A DNA stretch of 64,000 bases, taken from Paenibacillus massiliensis 2301065 = DSM 16942. GTDB lineage: Bacteria; Bacillota; Bacilli; Paenibacillales; Paenibacillaceae. Below are positions 34,892-43,928 of this stretch, one piece after another. The translations under genes and the position numbers were made by a program. Below the pieces are notes generated by a model. It searched no databases. It worked only from the letters and a program-made list of their open reading frames with translations, and was not told the origin of the DNA. The DNA lies in NCBI RefSeq assembly GCF_000377505.1, contig NZ_KB898197.1, positions 112,660 to 176,659 of the forward strand, written 5' to 3'. How positions within the stretch are numbered: the stretch's first letter is position 1; each line of letters starts with the position of its first letter.

Positions 34892-35866
34892 GTGCCGCAT
34901 AATACATCTTTCTACGAGACACACGTATTTCATGATGGCCAATGGGAATGGTGGGATGTCCAGCTTGAATCCTCCTCTGATCCGAGGCTGACCAAGCTTG
35001 GTCAACTAGCTCCAGAAGCAGAGATGTGGTTGAAGATGCTGCCTGACATGGATGTGGACTTTCTGACGGTTCGTTTCCCGGATGGAAAGGAGCCTGTGAT
35101 GTTCGGAGCACTGCAGTATTCCATGAAGGAGAGGCTCCAAAGTACGCGTGGCTGTCATCATTTCTATTTTTTCATATCGAGGGAGAGGTTGATTACGCTC
35201 AATCTGGACGAGCAGACCAGACAGACGATGCTGGGACATGAGCGCAGACAGATGATGGATGCATGTAGGACCGGGATGGATGGCATGTTTGTGCTGATTC
35301 GTACGCTGCTGCATTATTTTCATGGGGGTCTGGATCAGTTCGCCAAGAACCTGAGAGAGCTGGAGGAGCTAATGCATAGGCATAATCGCCGTACCCTGAT
35401 GGATCGAATTGTTGAGGCGCGCTTCGAGCTGCTGTACTGGAGTAATCTGTTTGCCCCATTTCGGGAACTGCTCTCTGCTTCACGCGAGGCCTGTCTGAAG
35501 GAGCTTGATGACAATCCGTTTTTCCTGAGGCTGCTATACCGTATGGAGCGGATGGAGGTGCTATTTGAACGGTATGAAAAGGAGATTGATACCATGATAT
35601 CTATGGATAATGCGATCTCTGGCTTCCGTGGGAATGAGATTATGAAGACGCTTACGATTGTCACCACAGTATTTACTCCCGTAATGGCTGTAGGTGCTAT
35701 ATGGGGAATGAATTTTGAGAACCTGCCCTGGATTCAGACCAGACTCGGCTTCACAGGCGTCATGCTGGGGACGCTCCTGATTACGGCGGGCATGTATTAT
35801 TGGATGTACTTGAAGGGCTGGACCGGAGATCTGCTAAATAATCAGCGTCAAGTAAAAGATGATTAG
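34892..35866 (+). CDS. CorA-family divalent cation transporter
   Basis: Protein of 324 residues with a GTG start at 34892 after GGGAG. A large N-terminal cytoplasmic domain rich in charged helices precedes two C-terminal membrane helices. The first ends with the CorA selectivity motif in AIWGMNFENLPW (GMN near residue 275). Likely imports Mg2+ or transports related metals as a pentamer. The terminal segment after the second helix is short and charged, as in the family. Confidence 0.88.
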   Translation: MPHNTSFYETHVFHDGQWEWWDVQLESSSDPRLTKLGQLAPEAEMWLKMLPDMDVDFLTVRFPDGKEPVMFGALQYSMKERLQSTRGCHHFYFFISRERLITLNLDEQTRQTMLGHERRQMMDACRTGMDGMFVLIRTLLHYFHGGLDQFAKNLRELEELMHRHNRRTLMDRIVEARFELLYWSNLFAPFRELLSASREACLKELDDNPFFLRLLYRMERMEVLFERYEKEIDTMISMDNAISGFRGNEIMKTLTIVTTVFTPVMAVGAIWGMNFENLPWIQTRLGFTGVMLGTLLITAGMYYWMYLKGWTGDLLNNQRQVKDD

Positions 35867-36016
35867 AGCGAGCCGCAGCAAGCGTACGAGCCCGGTCGAC
35901 CGTTGTTAGGCTTGCTGTGGCTCTAATCTCACATTTGAGTTGCCAAGGTACTTGGGCTTGGCTAGAGAGACGTATGTCTTACGTGGCTTTGCTCAGCCAG
36001 AAGTGTGAGGCTAGAT

Positions 36017-36364
36017 CTACCTGTCTCTGGCCGCGTCTACATATTTCAATAGCTCTGCCAGAAAATCGCCAATCACAGGCAGATTCAACTGAACAAGGGC
36101 GCTGAGAAGCCAAGCGAGGAGGGCGATGACAATGATTGTTCCCAGGGACAAGCCTAGTCCTCGTGCGATGCCTGCCGTGAGATTGCTAATGAGTCGTTTC
36201 TTCGGATTGGAATAGGTCTGGAGAATATCTGCAATCTCTGCCTTCTCCAGCATGTCTGAAATTTTATCCAATCTGCTGTTCAGGTGCTTGATCTCGTGCC
36301 GGAGCTCGAAAGGATGCTCATCTATAGGATTCGCTGGCGTGTGTTTTCGATTGATTTCACTCAT
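36017..36364 (-). CDS. DUF5665-like small membrane protein
   Basis: Protein of 115 residues. ATG 36364 has AGGTAGGGA upstream on the minus strand; a longer frame to 36397 is less likely. The N-terminal half is polar, the middle a coiled-coil-like helix (HEIKHLNSRLDKISDMLEKA), then SNPKKRLISNLTAGIARGLG before one or two membrane helices. This resembles DUF5665 proteins common in Firmicutes; function unknown. It lies in a run of minus-strand envelope or stress genes. Confidence 0.7.
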   Translation of the reverse strand: MSEINRKHTPANPIDEHPFELRHEIKHLNSRLDKISDMLEKAEIADILQTYSNPKKRLISNLTAGIARGLGLSLGTIIVIALLAWLLSALVQLNLPVIGDFLAELLKYVDAARDR

Positions 36365-36400
36365 CTCGATCCCTACCTTTGCTGCGAGTCTGTTCATGCA

Positions 36401-36431
36401 AACAGCCAGCTTCAGAATTGAGCTGGCTGTT
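36401..36431 (-). terminator. Hairpin between ytxH-like and DUF5665 genes
   Basis: AACAGCCAGCT (36401-36411) pairs perfectly with AGCTGGCTGTT (36421-36431). Read on the minus strand it follows the YtxH-like gene. The T-run is short, so termination may be partial. Confidence 0.6.
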
Positions 36432-36465
36432 CTGGTTCAATTTGTAAAGAAAGAAGGAGTTCGGA

Positions 36466-36876
36466 TTAAGAACGGGACAACGTGTTCAGCTCTTCATTAG
36501 CTTCCTTGGTGGCCTGCTCGGTAGCTTCCATGATCTCCTGATCGGCCTCCGCAGCCTCCTCGGCAATATCGGCTGAAGCATTCTGGAGACTGGTTACGAC
36601 GTTGTTCTTGCTGTCGACGACGGTCTTGACTACTTCTGAGGACTTGGTGGACACGGTTTTGGCCAGATCGCTAGCTTTTTCACCGACAACATGAGCTACA
36701 TCCTTGGTCTTGTCGGTTACGACGTTCATTTTGTCCGTCAAATCGCTTCTCAGGTCACGTCCTGGCTTCGGTGCGAATAGCAGTGCAGCTGCTGCACCAA
36801 GGAGACCTCCGATAAATACGCCTTTGGCAAAGGATGAAGCCGGGGTTGAACATTGTTGATTATCTTCTTTATTCAT
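36466..36876 (-). CDS. YtxH-domain stress protein
   Basis: Protein of 136 residues. It has a glycine-rich membrane helix near the N-terminus (SFAKGVFIGGLLGAAAALLF) and then FAPKPGRDLRSDL, the classic YtxH signature. The rest is a long amphipathic Ala/Val/Glu/Lys helix with repeating VxDKTKD-like units, similar to LEA-type stress proteins. YtxH is a sigma-B general stress gene in Bacillus subtilis. AGGAGTGATT precedes the ATG at 36876. No sigma-B promoter could be made out here. Confidence 0.85.
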   Translation of the reverse strand: MNKEDNQQCSTPASSFAKGVFIGGLLGAAAALLFAPKPGRDLRSDLTDKMNVVTDKTKDVAHVVGEKASDLAKTVSTKSSEVVKTVVDSKNNVVTSLQNASADIAEEAAEADQEIMEATEQATKEANEELNTLSRS

Positions 36877-36925
36877 ACTGAATCACTCCTTTGATAGATT
36901 CAAACTTGTGCAACTATATATAAAG

Positions 36926-37183
36926 TTAGGTTGCCCGTCTGATTAGCCTGGACACGAGTCCGAGCAAGAACACGAAGATGGCGGTGCCGATAATAGCAGG
37001 GACGATAGCAAAGCCGCCAATGACTGGTCCCCAATGTCCGAATAGCATGGCTCCTAGCCAAGCTCCAACCCATCCAGCAACCATAGAGCCGATGATGCCG
37101 CCAGGCATTTCTTTACCAGCAATGGCATTTCCAATCAGTCCAATAATGACTGCCATGATGATACTGAGTATAATCCCCCACAT
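36926..37183 (-). CDS. GlsB/YeaQ/YmgE-family membrane protein
   Basis: Protein of 85 residues with three hydrophobic, glycine-rich segments (IIMAVIIGLIGNAIAG, GGIIGSMVAGWVGAWLGAMLF, then IVPAIIGTAIFVFLLGLVS). This is the transglycosylase-associated or GlsB stress family, whose function is not established. GGGAGG precedes the start on the minus strand. It is followed by the YtxH-like stress gene, consistent with an envelope stress group. Confidence 0.85.
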   Translation of the reverse strand: MWGIILSIIMAVIIGLIGNAIAGKEMPGGIIGSMVAGWVGAWLGAMLFGHWGPVIGGFAIVPAIIGTAIFVFLLGLVSRLIRRAT

Positions 37184-37376
37184 ACAGATGGCCTCCCTTC
37201 GAAGATACCATAGCCAAGCATACTAACTATTGAATACGTAAGAAGTGGCTATACGTTACAGATCTCTCATCTGCTTATTTGGTATATAAACTTCGAAAGG
37301 GGGGACTGAAACAACAGCTTGCATGGTAATGAGCGGAAATACATAGGACAAGCGGCAGCTCTCATGGCCTGACGTG

Positions 37377-38063
37377 TTAAGCTAGTCGAGCGGCTCTACG
37401 GTATAACGGGGGGAGCATGAGACACAGCCACATGCCTCCCGCTAGCATACCTGCGATGACATCGCTGGCATAATGTACCCCGAGGTAAATTCGGCTGATG
37501 GCGGTAATCAAACTGTACAGTATCCCCAGAATGACAGGCAGCAGCATGGACTTGCGCCGGATACGTCTTTCAATGGCCCATAGTCCAAATAGCATCCCAT
37601 AGAAGCCGGTAGCAATCATCGCATGTCCACTTGGAAAACTATAGCCCGTCACCTGGATTAAATAATCCAGCGGTGGACGTTCGCGCTGAAGAATGTACTT
37701 CAGCAATGTATTCAGTCCCCACATGGACGCAAAACTGCTTCCTACGGCAAGGATATATGTCCGCGGCTTGCGTAGTATCCAGCATAGGATGCACACAGCA
37801 ATCGTGAGCAGGAGAGTTCCCGGGAAGGAGCCAGCCGTGCTCATGAGCAGCATGAGGGGAAGCAGGGCTTGCAATACAGGTGACGAAGTCTCGGAGCGAC
37901 CAGGAAAGAGTAGGTCATGCAGTGTACGATCAAGATGCAATATACCCTCGGTACCGAGTAGCTTGAGCACATAAACGATCAATAGCATAGCTACAGGGAT
38001 GACGATTAGAGCAACCATCATGCTCCGAATGTATGAATTTTGAATCGATGGATACTTAATCAT
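37377..38063 (-). CDS. PAP2-family membrane phosphatase
   Basis: Phosphatase of 228 residues. ATG 38063 is chosen because CTGGAGG lies 11 bases upstream; the frame runs on to 38156. Three PAP2 motifs are present: KYILQRERPP, PSGHAM and SRIYLGVHYASD. Six membrane helices are predicted. Such enzymes dephosphorylate undecaprenyl pyrophosphate, phosphatidate or phosphatidylglycerophosphate outside the membrane. The substrate is not determinable here. Confidence 0.88.
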   Translation of the reverse strand: MIKYPSIQNSYIRSMMVALIVIPVAMLLIVYVLKLLGTEGILHLDRTLHDLLFPGRSETSSPVLQALLPLMLLMSTAGSFPGTLLLTIAVCILCWILRKPRTYILAVGSSFASMWGLNTLLKYILQRERPPLDYLIQVTGYSFPSGHAMIATGFYGMLFGLWAIERRIRRKSMLLPVILGILYSLITAISRIYLGVHYASDVIAGMLAGGMWLCLMLPPLYRRAARLA

Positions 38064-38146
38064 GCAGCTTGAAAGCCTCCAGGTAGTATAAGTTAAATGA
38101 GCTACAGCCTTCCGATGAACAGCCAGTGCAGGTAAATAGCTTGTAC

Positions 38147-38204
38147 AAAAAAACACCAGTCAGAGCTTGCTGTAATTCGCATACAGAAAATTCTATACTG
38201 GTGT
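38147..38204 (-). terminator. Terminator after DUF1128 gene
   Basis: Read on the minus strand, AACACCAGT pairs with ACTGGTGTT across a loop with an inner CTGTA/TACAG stem, followed by seven Ts. Confidence 0.8.
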
Positions 38205-38211
38205 TGGTGCA

Positions 38212-38436
38212 TCAGGATTTGCGCAGGCGTCCAAGTTCGGACACGACAGCTTCCACCTCAGAGATGCTCAGGCTTGGCTTATTCATAACCATCTCGTATA
38301 TATCATGGATATCCTCATAATAATCTACAGAGAATGCTGAGGCCTGCATGGCAGCTCCGCTGGCCATCCGAAGCTTGTTTTTGATACTCTCGATCATGTA
38401 CTCTACATTGACCTGAGAAGGTTGAGTTAAATCCAT
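38212..38436 (-). CDS. DUF1128 family protein
   Basis: Cytoplasmic protein of 74 residues, mostly helical: VNVEYMIESIKNKLRMASGA followed by a negatively charged segment and SISEVEAVVSELGRLRKS. It matches the small Firmicutes DUF1128 family, of unknown function, at full length. Single gene with its own terminator. Confidence 0.8.
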   Translation of the reverse strand: MDLTQPSQVNVEYMIESIKNKLRMASGAAMQASAFSVDYYEDIHDIYEMVMNKPSLSISEVEAVVSELGRLRKS

Positions 38437-38629
38437 GCTAATCCGTTCACCCTTTCGTAAAATCTCGATTGCCCATATTGTAACATGAGCATTTTACATA
38501 AATCCAGCCAACGGTAGCTATATACTGATATGTTAGGTATACAATTACTTTGCCACGCTGTACATAATTACGGTAAAATCTACGTTAAATATACAATCCA
38601 TCTTAAACGAAAGGTAAGGGGATGCCTTG

Positions 38630-39199
38630 GTGTCAATCTATACGCCGAATCAAGGAAGGGAGCGCAGGCCTGGTCAGCAGAGAACGAGCCGTCGTGAGCT
38701 TGCTGCATTTTTCCGACTTGTCCATGAAGCGCATCGGGGACAACCCATCACCTTCATCTGTGTCGGCACGGATCGCTCGACAGGTGACTCGCTTGGGCCA
38801 TTGGCCGGAACGATGCTGAAGAATAAGGGCTTCACGAATGTGCTCGGTACGATGGACAAGCCTTGTGATGCACACAGCTTGGAATCCGTCATCACCAGTA
38901 TTCCCTCAGAGCATACAGTGATTGCTATTGATGCTTGCCTTGGATTACCCGGCTCGGTAGGACTATTTCTGACATCTGAAGGACCGCTATGGCCGGCACA
39001 ATCTGTAGGGCTTGAGCTGCCTGGTATCGGTGATTATAGCATTGCTGGTGTGGTTAATGCATACGGACCGAAGCCCTATTGGACACTACAGACTACGTCC
39101 CTCCATAGTGTGCTTATGATGGCATCACAGATTGCGGAGGCTGCGGCTGTCGGTTTCGGGCTTCAGATAGAGGAAGCTGCTCAATATAGTTTCAGATGA
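38630..39199 (+). CDS. yyaC: Spore protease YyaC
   Basis: Protein of 189 residues. GTG 38630 lies 8 bases after AAGGGG; TTG 38627 is the alternative. The core ICVGTDRSTGDSLGPLAG and VIAIDACLGLPGSVG are typical of YyaC, a sporulation protein related to the GPR/HybD peptidase fold. It is expected to act in sporulation, although its exact substrate is not established. Supports a spore-forming host. Confidence 0.85.
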   Translation: MSIYTPNQGRERRPGQQRTSRRELAAFFRLVHEAHRGQPITFICVGTDRSTGDSLGPLAGTMLKNKGFTNVLGTMDKPCDAHSLESVITSIPSEHTVIAIDACLGLPGSVGLFLTSEGPLWPAQSVGLELPGIGDYSIAGVVNAYGPKPYWTLQTTSLHSVLMMASQIAEAAAVGFGLQIEEAAQYSFR

Positions 39200-39278
39200 A
39201 CCATTAGTGCTTAATAATATACAATTCATATTTCAAAAATAATGACTAAGCCATAATCGGAGAAAGAAGGCGCCATTC

Positions 39279-40073
39279 ATGAAAAAAGTACTGTGCGAAG
39301 GAACCACCATCTGTTATGCCGAGGAAGGGCAAGGAGAGCAAGTTGTCATTCTGCTACATGGATTCTGTGGTAGCTCGGCTTATTGGGACGACGTTGTCCC
39401 ACATTTGTCGGAAGCCTCCCGCTGCATTGTTCCCGATCTGCGTGGACATGGCCGTACGGATGCTCCGAAGGGAGCTTATTCCATCGACGGAATGGCCGAT
39501 GACGTCCTGAAGCTGATGAACGAGCTGAATATCCCTCGCGCAGCAGTACTGGGGCATTCGATGGGAGGCTATATTGCGCTATCCCTTGCGGAGCGGTACC
39601 CCGATCGACTCAGTGCAGTAGGGTTAATTCACTCTACAGCTTACCCGGACACGGAGGAGGCAAAGGACAAGCGGCTACAGGCGGTATCTACCATTGAGAA
39701 CAAGGGGATTACAGCCTTCATTGATGGCCTGGTGCCAGGTTTATTTGCACCCGAGCATCTGGAGCAGATGCCTGAGCAGGTGCTGAAGGTCAGAGAGCTC
39801 GGCTACAAGACACCTCCTCAGGGAGCGAGTGGCGCAGCCTTGGCCATGCGCGAGCGTCCGGATCGACGTGACGTTCTGTCCGCGACCTCCTTGCCAGTGC
39901 TGCTCGTTGCAGGGGAGAAGGATCAATTGATTCCTGTTGACAGAACCTTCACGGCAGAAGGGCCCAATGTTGTCCACACCATCATAGCAGGTGCGGGGCA
40001 TATGAGTATGCTGGAGACGCCATCTGAACTGGCACAAGTCATTACGGGTTTCATGAAGGAACGAATCCAGTAA
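39279..40073 (+). CDS. Alpha/beta hydrolase
   Basis: Hydrolase of 264 residues. The oxyanion region is LLHGFCGSSAYW, the nucleophile Ser lies in GHSMGG near residue 90, the acid in VAGEKDQLIP and the catalytic His in GAGHMSMLE near residue 243. This is the compact MhpC/PcaD-like fold with a cap between. The substrate is unknown; esterase or haloperoxidase-like activity is possible. A weak hairpin (GAAGTC/GGCTTC, about 40126-40158) may end the transcript. Confidence 0.88.
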   Translation: MKKVLCEGTTICYAEEGQGEQVVILLHGFCGSSAYWDDVVPHLSEASRCIVPDLRGHGRTDAPKGAYSIDGMADDVLKLMNELNIPRAAVLGHSMGGYIALSLAERYPDRLSAVGLIHSTAYPDTEEAKDKRLQAVSTIENKGITAFIDGLVPGLFAPEHLEQMPEQVLKVRELGYKTPPQGASGAALAMRERPDRRDVLSATSLPVLLVAGEKDQLIPVDRTFTAEGPNVVHTIIAGAGHMSMLETPSELAQVITGFMKERIQ

Positions 40074-40253
40074 AAATTATGGCACGGCTTGATTACAGCA
40101 TGAGCTACCCTGGTGTGACCTGGTGAATGGAAGTCCGGGTCCACAGGGTGGCTTCTTTTCGTGTCCATTTGGCAATTGGAGCGGGATTGGCTTACAATCT
40201 ATTCATTGAAAGATGACCCAGGTCATATGGAACGGAAGGAGTGAGGTGCGCCT

Positions 40254-40931
40254 GTGTTCAAAAGAGATTATTTGACTCGCATGATTGAGGAAATGGGAGA
40301 GGTTATTGGAGCGGTGCTCGGCTTGAAGCGTCAAATGAAGCATCCGCAGGCGATTGCACTGCTGGACGAGCTGCTGCGCAAGCAGTTCCGCATTCCGCTC
40401 AAGCTGCTGGAGTCGATGCCACCGGAGCAGATTACGGATTTATTCCGGATGAACGGTTCACCTGAGCCTGACAAGCTCCAGCAGGCTGCCCGGCTACTGG
40501 AGGAGGCCGGCAGACTGCGTATGCAGATGGAGGAGACGAAGGATGATGCAGCCACATTGATGAAGGCACTCTACCTGTACGTATACAGCGATATGAATGG
40601 AGCGGATCGTACCTTGCTACAGCTCCCGGAACGCATTGCAGAAGTAAGACTAGAGCTGCGAGAGTATCGACTATCAAGAGAAGTGGACGAACTGCTGGCC
40701 CGATATGAAGAGGGAGAGGGACAATTGGCGGAGGCTGATAATATCTGGTTCAGGTTGATTGCCATGCATCCAGAGTCTTTTGATGGTGCGTTTACCTTCT
40801 ACGACCGACTGCAGCAGCTTGGTGAGGAGGAGTTGGAGCAGGGAGGGCTATCCCGTCAGGAGGTGGAGGAGGGCAGACAGGAGCTTTTGCGCCTCAGAGC
40901 TCTCGTGCCATCCGACCAATATACCGAATGA
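40254..40931 (+). CDS. DUF6483-like helical hypothetical protein
   Basis: Protein of 225 residues with a GTG start at 40254. It is highly helical and Leu/Glu/Arg-rich with TPR-like spacing (ADNIWFRLIAMHPESFDGAF). The N-terminal RDYLTRMIEEMGEVIGAVLG is typical of a conserved Firmicutes family of unknown function. Cytoplasmic; no membrane segment. The next gene follows closely and may be cotranscribed. Confidence 0.7.
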   Translation: MFKRDYLTRMIEEMGEVIGAVLGLKRQMKHPQAIALLDELLRKQFRIPLKLLESMPPEQITDLFRMNGSPEPDKLQQAARLLEEAGRLRMQMEETKDDAATLMKALYLYVYSDMNGADRTLLQLPERIAEVRLELREYRLSREVDELLARYEEGEGQLAEADNIWFRLIAMHPESFDGAFTFYDRLQQLGEEELEQGGLSRQEVEEGRQELLRLRALVPSDQYTE

Positions 40932-40987
40932 TCACGATGGATTCGATTGATAAATAGCCTAATAAAGGCAGAAAGCAGGAATACGTA

Positions 40988-42154
40988 GTGGAAGCATTGC
41001 TTAACTTAACCAATCAACTGTTGTCGGGGGGGACGCTGATTACGGCTACCTTGAGTCAGCTACGCAAGCGGGAGTCGGATACCTTTACCAAGGTGCAGAT
41101 CAAGCCTGTAGAGCTGAAGAAGAAGCTGTATTATCAGTTCGCCTATCACTATAGCAACAAGGTTACACATGACAATCTGACACCAGAGGAGGCTCAGGAG
41201 CGCTTGTCCCAGCTGTTCGGTGAGACCTTCCGCCAGGGATTGCTGTGTACAGCCGAGGCCGACTATCAGGTGCTGATCAGCAAGAAATTCAAGGTGTCCA
41301 TCCTGACCAAGTCACCGACCAAGTCAGCTATGAATCTGGCGCATAATCGCAAGAAGCAATATGTGCTGGAGGAAGGGGAGCCAGTTCCCTTTCTCGTAGA
41401 GCTGGGTATCATGAATGCCGATGGCAAGGTGCTGGCCCGCAAGTACGATAAGTTCAGGCAGATCAATCGCTTTCTGGAAATGGTACAGGATATTCTACCT
41501 GCATTGCCAGTAGGCCGTCCTCTGACCATTGTGGACTTTGGCTGTGGCAAATCGTACCTGACCTTCGCGTTATATCATTATTTGGCGATTCAGCAGCGAA
41601 GACCGCTGAATATTGTCGGACTTGATCTGAAGGCGGATGTCATCGAAGTCTGTAATACGCTGTCGCAAAAGCTGGGCTATCAGAATTTGAAATTCCTGGT
41701 CGGTGATATCGCAGATTATGACGAAATGGAGCAGGTTGACATGGTGGTGACCCTCCATGCCTGTGACACAGCTACAGATGCTGCGCTGGAAAAGGCTGTC
41801 CGTTGGGACGCATCCGTCATCCTGTCCGTTCCGTGCTGTCAGCACGAGCTGTTCGGCCAGGTCAACAATTCGGTGCTGGAGCCGATGCTGTCACATGGCA
41901 TATTGAAGGAACGCTTTGCTGCACTCGCAACAGACGGCATTCGCGCCAAGCTGCTCGATGTGATGGGCTATAAGACACAGCTTCTTGAATTCATTGATAT
42001 GGAGCATACTCCGAAGAATATTCTGATTCGTGCGGTAAAAGGCTCACAGGAGGATCGGCAGAGACTGTGGGAGGAATATACCTCATTTCGGGATTTCATC
42101 CATGCAGACCCGTATCTTGAACGGGCCTGTGCAGATTTGCTGCCGACATCGTGA
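40988..42154 (+). CDS. Class I SAM-dependent methyltransferase
   Basis: Protein of 388 residues with a GTG start at 40988. The N-terminal third (about 1-130) is an RNA-binding-like extension; then a Rossmann methyltransferase with SAM motif IVDFGCGKSYLTFALY near residue 182. Motif IV-like VVTLHACDTATD and SVPCCQHELF follow near 255-290. The last features recall methyltransferase-32/GSTCD-type proteins. The substrate may be RNA but this is not shown. Confidence 0.8.
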   Translation: MEALLNLTNQLLSGGTLITATLSQLRKRESDTFTKVQIKPVELKKKLYYQFAYHYSNKVTHDNLTPEEAQERLSQLFGETFRQGLLCTAEADYQVLISKKFKVSILTKSPTKSAMNLAHNRKKQYVLEEGEPVPFLVELGIMNADGKVLARKYDKFRQINRFLEMVQDILPALPVGRPLTIVDFGCGKSYLTFALYHYLAIQQRRPLNIVGLDLKADVIEVCNTLSQKLGYQNLKFLVGDIADYDEMEQVDMVVTLHACDTATDAALEKAVRWDASVILSVPCCQHELFGQVNNSVLEPMLSHGILKERFAALATDGIRAKLLDVMGYKTQLLEFIDMEHTPKNILIRAVKGSQEDRQRLWEEYTSFRDFIHADPYLERACADLLPTS

Positions 42155-42255
42155 GGGAGGTACAGCGAAAGGTTTTTATAAGTAGCAAAGGATTCACACA
42201 CCTGCCTCACGAGTTAATGGCATGTTATGAATTATGGAGTTAGGTCTGCGCGCTA

Positions 42256-42579
42256 TTAGCCCCCGAAGGACTGGCGAAAGGCGGCACTTAGCTGTGTCTG
42301 GTCCACTTCCCAGAGCTCTGCGAGCTCTTGACTGACCTCGGTATCCCACCAGTCGCACAGTGCCTTACGATTGCTGTGATTCTCCGAGATCCATAAGAGA
42401 TTGGCTCCAACCTTTTGGCAATAGAGCTCTTCTCCTTTATTGACGAGCTCTGGAGCTATATAGAGCTTAAGACGCTTTCGTGCACGATACAGTTCCTTGC
42501 TGCAGGCTCTTCGAATGCCGCGCGCCGTGGGGAGGCCGGATTGGCCTTTGGCGTGCTTGGGTAATTGATGGGCAGGCAT
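42256..42579 (-). CDS. Conserved small protein, unknown
   Basis: Protein of 107 residues; AGAGGAG precedes the ATG on the minus strand. The N-terminus is basic (RGIRRACSKELYRARKRLKL), the middle has YIAPELVNKGEELYCQKVGANLLW, and the end is acidic. Two cysteines and three tryptophans are notable. I do not recognise a functional family. Convergent with the methyltransferase. Confidence 0.65.
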   Translation of the reverse strand: MPAHQLPKHAKGQSGLPTARGIRRACSKELYRARKRLKLYIAPELVNKGEELYCQKVGANLLWISENHSNRKALCDWWDTEVSQELAELWEVDQTQLSAAFRQSFGG

Positions 42580-42736
42580 CCTACCACGCTCCTCTCACAT
42601 CAGAATATGCCGCAAGCCCATGCTGGGGAACCGTTATGGGCACATGGACATGCTGGAAGTGCTAGGAAGCCATATGCTACAATGAACCATGAATTGGAAC
42701 GTTGTAAACAGAGTACATGCGGAAAGAAGGTAGGAT

Positions 42737-43351
42737 GTGGACCTGTTATCAAGCATCATTGAACAGCTCTTCGAGTGGATTCGAGGGCTGGGTTATTTTG
42801 GGATTATGCTCGGTCTGATGATCGAGGTCATACCTAGCGAGATCGTGCTGGCGTATGGGGGATATCTTGTATCTGAAGGACAGATCAATTTCTTTATTGC
42901 CGTTATTTTCGGTACGATCGGCGGGGTGCTCGCACAGCTCTTTATCTATTGGATTGGCAAGTATGGTGGTAGACCGGTGCTGGAGAAGTACGGGAAGTAC
43001 ATACTGATCAAGAAAAGTCATATCGACCATGCGGATGCCTGGTTCAACAAGTATGGGACTGGAGTGATTTTTACAGCCCGTTTTATCCCGGTAGTACGTC
43101 ATGCCATCTCCATCCCGGCCGGGATTGCTCGTATGAGTGTTTGGAAATTCATTCTATTGACGACACTGGCTGTTATTCCGTGGAGTGTATTGTTTATTTA
43201 TTTAGGGATGGTGCTGGGCAGCAGCTGGTCGCAGATTGATGAGAAAGCTACACCTTACGTTACGCCGATTTTGCTGGTAGCTCTTGCCGCCATGATTGTC
43301 TATTTTCTCGTAAAGTGGCTGATCGCCAAAAACAAGAAAGGGAGTGTATAG
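42737..43351 (+). CDS. DedA-family membrane protein
   Basis: Protein of 204 residues; GTG 42737 after AAGAAGGTAGG. DedA/SNARE-associated fold: MIEVIPSEIVLAYGGYL near residue 27, then FFIAVIFGTIGGVLAQLFIY, and the motif FTARFIPVVRHAISIPAG near 112-129. Family members are undecaprenyl-phosphate or other lipid transporters that support membrane homeostasis. The next gene begins 1 base after its stop, so the two form an operon. Confidence 0.9.
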   Translation: MDLLSSIIEQLFEWIRGLGYFGIMLGLMIEVIPSEIVLAYGGYLVSEGQINFFIAVIFGTIGGVLAQLFIYWIGKYGGRPVLEKYGKYILIKKSHIDHADAWFNKYGTGVIFTARFIPVVRHAISIPAGIARMSVWKFILLTTLAVIPWSVLFIYLGMVLGSSWSQIDEKATPYVTPILLVALAAMIVYFLVKWLIAKNKKGSV

Positions 43352-43352
43352 C

Positions 43353-43922
43353 ATGAGTCGAACCAACGTATCTCAGTATTTTGGCAAAGGATTGTCTGGT
43401 GAGCAATTCATGGAGGTCATGACGAAGAATCAGGAGGCTTTCCGCTCCTGGTATGACCAGTTCTCCTGGGCGAATGAAGAGGACCGCGAGTTTTTTGAAA
43501 GTCTGAATCACCGGGATGATCTGCGTGTGCTTATACTGGCAGCTGACTGGTGCGGCGATGTAGTTCGGAATGTGCCTGTAATATTGCGTGCACTGGAGCA
43601 CAGTGGAGTACCGACTGAAATTCTGATTCTGGAGAACCATGAAGCGCTGATGGATGACTTCCTGACGATGGGGGGGCGTTCAGTCCCTGTTGTAATCGTG
43701 GCAGACAGCGGCGGTCATGTGCTGGGACGCTGGGGCCCTCGCCCGGCCCATGTACAGGAAGTTATGGTGCGCTTCAAAACAGAGAACCCTGATCGTGAAG
43801 CAGCGGATTATCAGGACAAGCTTATGGTGGCGCGTCAAGAGATGAAGGAGCGCTACGGAGAAGGAACAGAGATTCATGGCACGATCGTACAAGAATTGCG
43901 TGAGCTATTGTCAGGAGTGTAG
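43353..43922 (+). CDS. Thioredoxin-like family protein
   Basis: Protein of 189 residues; ATG 43353 has AAGGGAGTG 8 bases upstream. The thioredoxin fold covers about 55-140 with the active-site region LAADWCGDVVRN, a single-cysteine version (WCGD rather than WCxxC), and the cis-Pro loop GGRSVPVVIVAD. The C-terminal part is helical. A reductase of normal type is doubtful without the second cysteine. Sits between DedA and an MBL enzyme in a tight operon. Confidence 0.82.
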   Translation: MSRTNVSQYFGKGLSGEQFMEVMTKNQEAFRSWYDQFSWANEEDREFFESLNHRDDLRVLILAADWCGDVVRNVPVILRALEHSGVPTEILILENHEALMDDFLTMGGRSVPVVIVADSGGHVLGRWGPRPAHVQEVMVRFKTENPDREAADYQDKLMVARQEMKERYGEGTEIHGTIVQELRELLSGV

Positions 43923-43928
43923 AAAAGG

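Noticed and set aside
37184..37376. Search for a sigma-B promoter before the GlsB and YtxH stress genes.
   Set aside because: No GTTT-N13-15-GGGT pair was found on the minus strand; only a TGGTAT with no matching -35.
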